Source of the DNA: Sanguinoderma infundibulare
Lineage: Eukaryota > Basidiomycota > Agaricomycetes > Polyporales > Polyporaceae
NCBI GenBank assembly: GCA_032821775.1
Contig: JAVLRN010000019.1
Span: 245,964-309,963 of the forward strand
Reading direction: 5' to 3'
DNA: 64,000 nt
In this document: positions 35,001 to 44,807 of the stretch, in pieces
Numbering within the stretch: the first letter of the stretch is position 1
Layout: each line of letters starts with the position of its first letter
Translations under genes and position numbers: made by a program
Notes under the pieces: model-generated
The model's database searches: none
What the model saw: the letters and a program-made list of their open reading frames with translations, nothing else
Told to the model about the DNA's origin: nothing

Positions 35001-35494
35001 GCGCGCCGGTGGCTTTTGTACATATGTCGACTCAGCCGGGTGGGTTCGCAGGCTCAGGCTGACATGTCGTTTGAAACCGAGGGTTGGGAGAAAGGTGGGG
35101 CGGGTCGACTCTCATCCCAGGGATGTTGTCATGGAAATTCGTGAATGCGGCGGGTGTACGTACGTGAGAGAAGTGCGGTAGCTCGTTCTTTCCTTGCCAG
35201 AGTAATCTTCATGAACGAGTCACGACCCCTTGTTTGCCCATGACAAACAGGTCCGTTGCCCGAATTGAATTGCTGTGGCTGACAACACACAGAATATCGC
35301 GACCGCCCATTACGACGGCTTTGGCATACACCCTATCAGATTTGCATGCAACTGGGCGGTAGCATGAGCAGCTGTCCTAGTATAAAGGCTGGTATCGCAC
35401 GAGCAGGAGGGATGGTTAGTTCATACGTGTTGCAAAAGGGACAGTCGATTGTTGCAGTTGGATTGGCGCCCCAGGGCCGGGCAGCCCATGTTTG

Positions 35495-36006
35495 GACGAA
35501 TCCCGGTCGCCTCTCCCGGCGGCCATCCAGAGCGCCATAGGACGCGAGTACTGTAAGTACTACGCTGGGCTCGCACGAGGAAATGTGCCCGGACGCTACC
35601 CGGAGAAATAATAACATGGTGAGCGCGCTGGTAGGAGCAGACAGGTTAGGTGGATTACAGCGGCAACGACGCGCAATTCTGAAGCCCACTCTCCAGCTTC
35701 AACAATTCCCTCGCGAGATTCGCGTCGGACTTGACCTATAAGTACCCAAACAGCGCGAGCTTGGTTGGGTACTTATGTCGTAACCATCTATCCCGGACGG
35801 TTCTCCTCGTCGCGCGAAAACTTGAGCAGGACTTGCTTCGGGTCAAGGGGAGGCGAGTTGAGTGCAGCCCAGCTTTCTCAGTTCGGGGACCCGGTCGGCA
35901 ATGGACTCCATTTGATAGGCGTCGCCGTGAGGTTCGCTCGTCAGACCGAACAGGGCATGAAAGTGCGCTCTTTTCCGCCCGGGTCCGCGAAGGCTTCTGA
36001 TGTTTG
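35495..36006. mobile_element. 512-bp insertion in B flanked by ATGTTTG
   Basis: Block A reads cccacgtttgtttctgg at 13818-13834. In B the same site is split by about 505 bp flanked by a 7-bp direct repeat ATGTTTG (35488-35494 and 36000-36006). Inside are a 12-bp inverted repeat (ataagtacccaa ... ttgggtacttat, about 35738-35777) and, on the minus strand, a coding-like piece ALFGLTSEPHGDAYQMES followed by IADRVPELRKLGC. No terminal inverted repeats were seen. Loss from A by recombination between the short repeats is the alternative. Confidence 0.45.
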
Positions 36007-37220
36007 TTTCTGGCGCGGTGCAAGAAGCATTCAAGAGAAGGACAAGGCCGGTCCCGGGGCGGGCGTTGGAAATTCGACAGGTTCAGATTGAACAGACGAA
36101 TTCGGAGTCAATGCGTGCCTGGGACTCGGACTCGGATGGGATGTTCCGCCTGTGGATGTAAAGATGTGAGATGGAGTGAGTTATGAGCGAGAGAGATAGA
36201 GGTGGCGAACGGGATCTGGGAAGAGACATTTTGGAAAGGCTGGTGAGAACGCGTTGGAGAGACAAGCATGTGCATATGCGGATGGGGAATGGGGAAAGGC
36301 GTCCGGGGTGAGATGGGGCCGGGTCTGGTCGCTGTCGCAGCAGAAGAGGGCGCCGGAGGGAGAACGGAGGAGGTGGGCGAAGACAATATGACCGAATGGG
36401 AGGGCTGGGCTGGACCCTGACGTGGACGGGTACGTACTGCGAATAACATCATAGGGCGGCGCGAGAGAAGGCAAAGGACGCTCGCGGGGGAAATAAATGC
36501 GGGATGGGCACCTGGAATTCGAACGGACATTGGACGCGCTGGCGAGGCGAGCGGCGAGGGCCGCATGTCGGCCGGACGTATTTACTATTTCTTGGACTTG
36601 GCCGTGGCCGGTGATGGTGTTCTGCGTAGAAGGACGCTATCGGCCATGGAGTGTTCGATGGACGGGCGTGGACGGAGGCTGTTCGGGCACAGCAGACTGG
36701 GAACAATGGCCAAAGGACGGGGCGATCGAGGAGCAGAGCGAGGGCGATGAGATTCCGGCGGGGACGACGGTGCTGGGGCCCGTTGGCGATGAGTGGATCG
36801 GCGGCGGGCGAGTGCTGGGGGAAGAGATGGGAGAGCTGTGCAGAGGTTGGCAAAGGCAGCGGCAGATTCGATTCTGATCTGGGGGCTGGCGAGGCTGGCA
36901 GGGACAGCCGGCAAGGGCAGCCACTCGCGCCGGATCAGAGCCCGCTCCGCCGCGTCCGGCTCGCTGGGTGGGGCGTTTGGCGTGGGCGACTGCACTTGAT
37001 TCACTTTCCGTACTTGACATCCATCGCACCCAGTCCTTGGCCGCCCTCTGCTTGCGCGACCGCCACACGCTCCCTCTCTTCCTACTCTCTCCCAGAACGC
37101 CCTCGCACCTTGCTTTTCTGCCTGGCGCCCGCCTGCCACATACCGCTCTCCTCCATCGCCATTCCTTCCTCTCACCCTCCCTCATCTTGCCCCTCCTCGT
37201 CTCCGCCGCTCCGCCAGACG

Positions 37221-40171
37221 ATGCGCACCGCGTCCAACCGCTCCGCCGGCCGCTCCCAGCCCGATCCTCGCATTCCTCGCGCGATGCCCGATCACGATCC
37301 CTTCGCAGACCTCCTCCGCCCGCCTCCCGACGAAACTCCAGAGCAGCGCCAAGCCCGCCTCGACAGGGAGGAGGAGGCCCGCAAGCGCAGCGAGAACATC
37401 GACCGCATGCTCCGGCACGACGACAAGAGCCGCCGCAGGAAAAAGACCGTCAAGGTCCTCCTCCTCGGCCAGAGCGAGAGCGGCAAGAGCACCACCCTCA
37501 AGCGTGAGTCCCTCCCCCTCCCGCGCCCCCGTCTTTCTTATGTCTCCGGCTTGGGGTTCTGTCCGTGCGTTTGCCCCGCGAGAGTCCCGTCTGTTATATT
37601 CTCCATCGCGCGGTACGTCCGCATACAAGGACACCGTGGGGCGCTGTACAAGGTTCACTGGGACGGCCGAATCTCCAGGCACTCAGGCTGAGCGCAGGTA
37701 CGACACGTCGACGGGTCCGTTACGAGACTTGCTGTGTCGCCTTGGGACATGTCACAGACACAGCCAGAGACTCTGATCGCGAGCTCCTCTTCTCTCACAT
37801 GAGATCGCCCCCTCCCTCCAAGCGCCCAAAGACGATCGACCGTACTCCCTGCCACGGCCACCGTCTGCCGAATTTTATGGTCCCCGGTCGTTTCTCTGAC
37901 CGGCCTCGCCTATGAGGTTTACGCCAAGTCCCAAGGATCGTCTGTGGCCTTTGTCGACATCACCTGTGAACAGTGGTTTATCTGTCCTCGTTCTCTCTTT
38001 CTGTTTGCGGATACCAGAGTACTTTCATGCCCTCACCTCCGCCCTACCATCTCAAGCCGCGTTTGTGATGGACCGCATGTTGCTCACCGTTCTCTTGTCG
38101 GACAGAGTTCCAGCTGCTGCACACACCTGCCGCGTTCCACAAGGAACGAATAGCGTGGCGGCTCGTTATCTACCTTAACCTCGTCCGCTCCATCCGCCGG
38201 TGAGTCCCCTTCGTGGACGCTGACCCGTGCTGGTCCATGCTGATCGTCTTCCCGTAAAATGTTGCAGTATCCTCGAGGCTATCGCCCCGGAAGACAACAA
38301 TGCCCTCGACGAGGACGACTACTTCGGGGACAGCACCGAGACCGCATCGATTATCATCTCGGGCGCCGATCGCCCGTCCTCGTTCGCGAACCAGCAGCCC
38401 AACTACGAGTCGTACCGCCGCCGCCTCGCGCCGCTCATGGACCTCGAACAGCGCCTCATCGGCGTCCTCTCCGACCCGGAGGAGAGCGACAGGGAGGCGA
38501 CCCACCTTCCGGGGAGCTACCCGCACGGGCACGGACACGCTCACGCGTCCTCGTCGCCATCGCTCATGACCCCCTCGACATCCACTTCGTCCGGGTCGAC
38601 GACGACGTCCTTCTCGACCTTCGCCCACTCCCACTCCCACTCCCACTCCCACTCCCATTCCCTGTCTCACGCCCACTCCTCCACTCACCTGTCCGAGCGC
38701 CCGCCTCCGATTGCCATCCCTACAGCATCTGCGGCCGGTCCCTCGCGTCCGCACCCAGGACAAGGGCAGACGTCGCCCCGCTCCCCAACGTCCGCCGCGG
38801 CCTCACAGCCGACGCACGAGCTCGCGCTCCGGACGGGCTCCAAGTGGCGGGAGCGGTTCGCGTTGGGCAAGATCCAGAGCGGGAGCCCAAAGAGTGCGCA
38901 CTCGGGCGAGCTCGAGGGCTGGTGGGAGGACCCGATGGACCCGGTGCACGTCCTGAACAGGTGCGCGCCTGCGATGACGGAGCTGTGGCGGGACGGTAAG
39001 GTGCGGCAGCGGCTGGCGGGCAAGGGGATTAGGTTGGAGGAGAGCAGCGGATTGTGAGTATGCGTGCTTTGAGCTTTCTTTTTTTTGGGAGAGAGCTAAC
39101 GGATGAATGTTTTTTGCGGGTGCAGCTACTTGGACGAGATCGATCGGATAACGGCCAAGATGTACTTCCCGACCGATGGTGAGTCATACTTTTTATTCGC
39201 GCATATAGCCATGGTCTTATACTGTCGGCGGGCCTGAAAGACGATGTGCTGAAGGCGCGGCTGAAGACGACGGGGGTCGTGGAGCACAAGTTCACGCTGG
39301 CGAAGGACACCGAGTTCCGCGGCGTCCAGTGGGTGATATACGACGTCGGCGGCGCGCGAAATCAGCGGCAGGCCTGGGCGCCATACTTTGATGACGGTGA
39401 GTAGGGTGTCGAGGGCGGACTAGTGCTCAGAGAAGCTGACGATGGACCCGACAGTCAACGCCATTATTTTTCTCGCACCCATCAGCGTGTTCGATCAGCA
39501 GCTGGCGGAGGTGCGTGCCTGTTAGGAACCGGAACCGCAACACGGCGGCTGACTGTCGGTTTTTTTTTCGATCCAGGACCCGAAAGTGAACCGAATGGAG
39601 GACTCGTTCATGCTGTGGAAGTCGGTGATCGAGAGCAGGCTGCTGGCGCACGTGAACATTGTGCTGTTCCTGAACAAGTGCGACCTGCTGAGGAAGAAGC
39701 TCGAGAGCGGCGTGCGGCTAAGCCGCTACATGCCGTCGTACAACCGGCCGAACGACTACGACACTGTATCACAATGTACGTCCTGTGCTCCTTTCGGACC
39801 AGACGGACACAGGCACTGACGTGAGTTTCGCTATACAGACTTCCGGAGCCGATTTGGCGCGATGCACCAGCAGCTGTCGCCGGATAAGTCGAGAGAATTG
39901 TTTAGTGAGTCACTTTCTTCGTCTGAGAGAGCGAGACGGAGGTTTTGACAACGTTAATTGCGACAGTCCACTTGACGTCTGTCACCAATACCCCCAACAC
40001 GCATGCGATAATATCCAACGGTGCGTTCCCTTCTCCCCCCTCCCCTTTCGCATTGTCGCCACCTTCCCGGCCTCTACGTCGCATCCACACGCAACTGACC
40101 GTCTGCATGCTCCGACGACAGTGCGGGACATCATCCTCACCGCGAACCTAAAGTCGTCTTCATTGATGTGA
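37221..40171 (+). CDS. Atypical G-protein alpha subunit (copy B, complete)
   Basis: Heterotrimeric G-protein alpha subunit, acting at the plasma membrane in receptor signalling. Ten exons are inferred. Exon 1 (37221-37503) ends inside the P-loop region (LLLGQSESGKSTTLK). Intron 1 is about 600 bp. Exon 2 (38106-38199) encodes QFQLLHTPAAFHKERIAWR, typical of the family. Exon 3 (38268-39053) encodes a long Ser/His/Pro-rich insert in the helical domain, with repeated His-Ser. Later exons give KARLKTTGV (catalytic Arg kept), DVGGARNQRQAW, FLNKCDLL, HLTSVTN and the C-terminus ILTANLKSSSLM. The switch II Gln of ordinary G-alphas (DVGGQ) is Ala here. There is no N-terminal MGC lipidation motif. The start was chosen because it follows the CT-rich leader and opens the conserved frame. 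Confidence 0.9.
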
Positions 40172-41440
40172 AGAGCGGACGACTCGGACGACAACGAGAA
40201 ACGCCGGCGTGCTTCTTCTCCTTCTCCTTCTACAGTATCGATATCTTGGGTCAAGGATCCGGAGTGGCTTACAGGAATACAGGATTGTATAATCATCTCA
40301 ACGTAGGTTCGCAGACGCGACGTATTCTCTATCTGGGCTACCATCTCCTCTCAAACCCCGCGCTTTCCCCTTCCTCTTCCCCTTCCCCTTTTCATTTTCC
40401 TCCCACCCTCCCTCAGTCCCGGTCCTCCGCCGCGCCCGCCGCTTTCTCCGTGTATATCGGCGAACGCTCACCTAGACTCTTCTCTCTAGGCTTCTAGCCG
40501 TCAGGACCGCAGCCAAGACGGACGACAACGTCACGCACGCCCGCACGCACGCGCCGAATCTGGATTCTGTACTCTAGTTTCTTGTCATAGTATCCCCTCC
40601 TTTCCTTCCCTGCTCCACGATTGCTTCCCCGTCCCGTCCGCTGGCCGTGCGACTTGTTCCCGCGCTGCAGTCGGATCTCTCCACTTTCAGCTCTCTTCCT
40701 CTGTCATCTGTCATCATGTCATCTGGATCGTGCATAGTATATAGCTGCTTTGAATGTGCTGCCGTTATTTGACTCACTGTCTACCTATCGCCTTCGTTCG
40801 TTCTGGATTCTGATCTGTTTGGATTCGTCCCTTCCCTCTCCCTGAATCTCTCAATGCTGCAATGTCATTCATTACCCAATCTCCGTACATACAGACGCCA
40901 AAAAATCGGATCTCTCGCTGCTTGTAATCTCTCGAGTCTCCATCGCTTCACCCAACTATGATCTCTCGCTGCACCCCATCCCATCATCGATGTTCGTCTT
41001 TCTGTTCTGCCCGCTCTTCGGCCGTGTGTAGTCTATATGCTCTTACCCGCACGCTTCGTGTTCTTCTCTCTTTCCGACGTCGTCTGCTGTAATCTTACGC
41101 TCGAGCTCTCCCTTCGTTCGCATTCGTTTTCCGGATATCAGCCCGTCTGCGTTCCCCCTCCAAAGGGCCAAGTCATACGTCACTGCGGTGTCGCTCCTGG
41201 ATGGTTTGTCTTTCTCGGTGGCTGTATCATCGTATGTTAGCAGTTGCTCTGTCAATCATCATCAACGCGAACTTCCGCGGCCCTTTCCCCGTTCCCCCGT
41301 TCCATTCTTGATATATGATATGTCGCTGGCGTTGTTAGGTACAGTAAGATCAGCAAACGCGCAACCTGCCTGCAGGGCTATGCTAGACGCCAAGGGGCTA
41401 TGCAGGGTTTCGCCGGATCCGACGATGAACTGTAAGACTC
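40172..41440. other. G-alpha 3' flank, no gene seen
   Basis: Pyrimidine-rich spacer with several C/T tracts (about 40360-40430, 40600-40680, 40830-40860) and short inverted motifs. No reading frame resembles a protein and no RNA gene is evident. Confidence 0.5.
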
Positions 41441-41444
41441 TGTA

Positions 41445-41690
41445 GGAATTAGCCGTGAACGATGAAGTCCGGCAGGGGACGGGCGTGTACGACGAATCAT
41501 TGTAGAGCCCTGTAATGCTGCCAACGGGTGCTAAAAATGACTACAGAGCAATTTATCTGTGCCTACGGATACCGTAAATCACTGCAAAGTGATGCAATTC
41601 ATCCTCTGCGTGCGGCAAATTATTGCAGAGCAACACGGCAGGTATAGCCCAGAAGAAATCCTTCGCAGATATTTAGTATAGTAGGACCCG
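41445..41690. repeat. Degenerate TGTAG/CTGCAG array (left of NLS gene)
   Basis: About five loosely spaced copies of a motif like ATTGTAGAGC (for example cattgtagagccctgtaat, attattgcagagcaacac) every 30-45 bp. A comparable array with the motif mostly in the opposite sense (CTACA) lies at 43893-44190 on the far side of the next gene. Confidence 0.45.
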
Positions 41691-41991
41691 GGCCTGGAAG
41701 AGTGCCAGTGGACACGGTCACATGACCAGGCTGTCCCCATACGCGCGGAAGCATCTGATTCTCTCTCTCTCCCCAATGACATGCACCCTCGACTTCCCCA
41801 TAAAACGACCCTCGCGCTCCCCATCAATCTCAGACTTGCTTCTTGACCTCTTACATCGACAATCTCTCCGTCCTCCAAAGAAAACATCCCTTTCCATGAC
41901 GGGTCCGTCCATTGCGCCTCTCCCGACGCGTTCTCTGCACCATCTGAGCACCACCCACGCGTTCCACAGTGGCACGAGCTTCAAGCTCAAT

Positions 41992-43097
41992 ATGGACTCA
42001 CAGACTGCTTCCAAGAAGCGCAAGGTTTCCCCATCCGGTCCCACAAACTCTCTGCCAAACCAATCCTCATTTGCAGACGTCCTCCAGAGACTCAAGGAGG
42101 ATGCGGGTGAATCAAGAGGTACGTGTCTCGTTCTCTGCTCCTTCGCTTGCCATCCAAAACAGTGAGGGCAGGGCGGAGGATGGGCAGGATGAGGGTGAGG
42201 GTGGGAAAGGCCAAGGGCGGGGCGGCGGATGGGCAGGACGAGGGAGAGGACGAGGACGCGTCCATCCAGCTCCTTCGCAGACTGGATCACAAAGCCAAGT
42301 GAGTCGTCCAATGCCAGCTACCGTGTACATGGCTGTATGCGCGCATATAGTGAGGATACCCGGGCGTACCTTGGGTACGAGAAGATATATCAGGATGCCC
42401 TCATTCTCGGCCGCCATATGACTGAGTTCGGCAATGTATCTCGCGTCCTCGCCGACGGCGCGCTGCTGAGGCGCATGGATGCCACCCGACCCTACGCCCA
42501 ACTGCTCTTTCCTCTCCCACTCCTTCTGCCCTGCCACTTCGACCCGTGTCGGCGCAGGCTATCCAGATTCCAGCGTCTCTTCCGTGCCTCGCTCGCGAAG
42601 TTGCGTCTTTCCGTCAATCCGAAGGACCTTTCTTCCGGCTCCCTCCCTCCCACGCGCACAGTTGGTGTCGAGCTAACTGTTTGTTAGATGCGCAACCTTG
42701 TCTGCTCCCAGCCTAGATGAGCAGCGGCCGACAGTCAATTTTAGCACGACAGGGAGTTCGCACAAAGTGTATTCGAGGCCGCGTTCGAGTCGCCGACGTG
42801 GGCGAAGGAGCTCCTCGACTGGTGGACATGGTAAGTAAATTCCCGCTTTCCTGGTCCAGTTCAACTAAGACGACCATCCCGACCACCAGCCTGGTCTTCG
42901 GCACAGGAGGCGCGGAGCTGGTCGAGCTCCAGGTTCTGCGAGGGAACACTGCGCTTGCGCTCTTCAAGAAGACCAGCGAGCGCGCGATGGCGCGTGAGGC
43001 GGCCGCGCGCGCTGAAGAAGAAGCCTACTCGCCCCTTGAACAACGCGCATGGCACGGCAACCGCACCGGTCACAACGCAACCAAGAGCGGTGGCTAG
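41992..43097 (+). CDS. Nuclear protein with SV40-like NLS, unknown function
   Basis: Starts MDSQTASKKRKVSPSG, containing the classical KKRKV nuclear localisation signal, then SSFADVLQRLKEDAGESR. Exon 1 ends near 42119 (gtacgt). Exon 2 (42166-42299) holds a basic stretch and an acidic stretch (DGQDEGEDEDASIQLLRRL). Exon 3 (from 42351) encodes RAYLGYEKIYQDALILGRHM and EFGNVSRVLADGALLRRMD. The 3' part of exon 3 and the introns at 42490-42690 are uncertain. A later exon (from 42695) encodes HDREFAQSVFEAAFESPTW and AKELLDWWT and joins a final exon with GTGGAELVELQVLRGNTAL and a stop at 43097. The family is not recognised. An alternative 3' end in a Asn/Asp-rich frame reaches 43411. Confidence 0.6.
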
Positions 43098-43892
43098 GAC
43101 TGCCGGAACAACAATGGGAGGACAGCACGGACAACAACAGCAGCGATGACAATGGCGGCTCGGAAGGCGCAAATGCGAACAACGGCGATGACGGCGTGAA
43201 CATCAACGGCGACGAGGAAGGCGCGACCGGGAGCGGCGCGGGAGGTACCAAACGCATGGAGCCGGACACCGAGGCCGCGGCCCCGCAACCGGAGACGACG
43301 CATCCCCACCCTACGCCCAGGAAGAAGCAGCAAGACAATGAGCTGGCTGCGGACACCGAGCACCCTAAGAACACCGCGTGCGAGGACGTGGATGAGATGT
43401 ATTCCAAATAGAGTACGCACACCTGTCTTCGCAACTAGCCTTCCTGATCTCGCTGACCTCGCGCTGCGTTCAGGTCCTCCACGATGACCTCCTTACTTCA
43501 GCAGTACAGAGGATCTCATTAAACGCTTCAACCTCCTCCCTGGCCACGCTGTCTGCTCGCTGCCTTGATGGCTCTCTCTGTCCTGCTCGCCTGTTGTCAT
43601 TCTGGGAGTCGATTCGCAAGTGCCTTGGTCTCTGTTTGTCTTGTGGCGCTCTCACGCTGTCTTGCTGGTGATGTCTACGGTCCACAAATCGCGCGCTCGC
43701 GTGCGCTCTCTTTTCGTAATAGATGCTGTAATGTATTGTTGCTCCGCCCGCCAAAATTGGTGATTTTGGCCGCTATTAAATTCCGTGTGCGTCGCATGGT
43801 CGTGGGCGAGTACCAGAGCAATGCCTGCCAGGGAGCCCACTATACAGTAACTACAGCCATTCACCGTACACTACCATACGACGCGGGACTAT

Positions 43893-44190
43893 TGTAGTCC
43901 TCTACAATATCTTCCCATCAGTCCTACATGGTGCTACAATATCTCACATTGGTCCTACAGAGCACTATACGGCCCGCGCACCTACCGACAGGCCACTACA
44001 GTATTTCCCTGGCTCCGGTGAAATCCTACAGGGTCCTGGAGCACGCTCAGCGATAACTGTAGGGTATCGGCGTGTCCGCCAGAAGGCTGCAGAGCCAGAA
44101 GCTGAATTGCATAATGTCGTGAGCACCTACGAACCACTACGACGTCTACAGAGCTATACGGATTATTACAGGTCTTTGTAAACCTCAAAC
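43893..44190. repeat. Degenerate CTACAG/CTACAAT array (right of NLS gene)
   Basis: At least six copies of CTACAG or CTACAAT-type words at 20-45 bp spacing (for example gtcctctacaatatcttccc, gtcctacagagcactatac, gccactacagtatttccc). The sense is inverted relative to most words in 41445-41690. The core is too diverged to call terminal inverted repeats. Confidence 0.45.
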
Positions 44191-44360
44191 CCGGTTTGCT
44201 GATGAAAGCATGTGTCGTTCGCTCCGCGAGTGGCGAGCGCACCGCACGCCTGGTTCAGTTCCCGAGCGTCGTCGAGGTCTGACTCCGAAAATTGGATCTC
44301 AGTGAAATGATGGTTGATGGTCACCACGGTCGCGATCTTCGCGAGCTTGAAGGGCAGAAT
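44170..44360 (-). pseudogene. Unidentified exon-like frame
   Basis: The minus strand reads LAKIATVVTINHHFTEIQFS, then ESDLDDARELNQACGALATR, then GANDTCFHQQTGFEVYKDL and a stop. Codon use is GC3-rich and the sequence looks protein-like, but no start, splice partner or family was found. Probably the last exon of a lost or captured gene. Confidence 0.35.
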
Positions 44361-44807
44361 AGGGCAGAATGGGCCGATCGCACATCACTCATCGCGTATC
44401 GGGTATCGTATCCATAACTTTCGTCACACACATGTACGTCTGTGGCGGACTTGTTTGGCAGGCACATCAATCACCGCACGCCCGGCCAGCCGCGCGTATC
44501 GGTACGGTATCCTTGTTCTTGTCCTTGTTCTTCTTCACGTTCCGCGGGGATGGCAGGACAGACCCGGACAGACACGATACTACTAGCAAGCGGGCTTCCA
44601 TTTTGATAGAGATGGTAGTAGATGAGAGAAGCTGCAGCGGACGGCGGCAATAGCAGGCCCATACGGTGCTTGTTATTGTACTCTGTCTTAAATGTTGAAA
44701 CCCACAGGGTACACATACATGGGCGCCGTGATGGTTCGAAGCCCCAGGGGAGGGGGGGCATTACGTCTACAGACTATTGCTGCCGGTGCTGGGGCTTCTC
44801 CGCTCGT
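44361..44807. other. No gene seen
   Basis: 3' flank of the MFS gene. Contains a small tandem duplication (agggcagaat twice near 44350) and nothing else I can support. Confidence 0.5.

Larger units (their letters stand above)
21954..39900 (+). repeat. Segmental duplication, block B
   Basis: Second direct copy of the block that starts at window position 1. Relative to A it lacks 629 bp inside an F-box remnant (junction at 27110/27111), and it has about 255 bp extra near 35165-35421 and about 512 bp extra at 35495-36006. It carries the complete G-alpha gene, so B rather than A keeps the ancestral right-hand junction. Homology to repeat U continues to the left of 21954, down to 21269. Copy B therefore begins at least 685 bp before the part that can be matched to A in this window. 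Confidence 0.95.

Noticed and set aside
38620..38690. His-Ser run as a metal-binding domain
   Set aside because: The run is a simple hexanucleotide slippage product of variable length within a disordered insert; nothing else supports metal binding.
41722..41991. Upstream ATG (41722) as start of the NLS protein
   Set aside because: The stretch is C/T-rich leader-like sequence with low-complexity translation. The ATG at 41992 directly precedes the NLS and a more protein-like composition.
43049..43411. Separate Asn/Asp-rich gene overlapping the end of the NLS gene
   Set aside because: The frame lacks its own promoter or start context and is low complexity. It may be an alternative 3' end of the same gene, as noted there.
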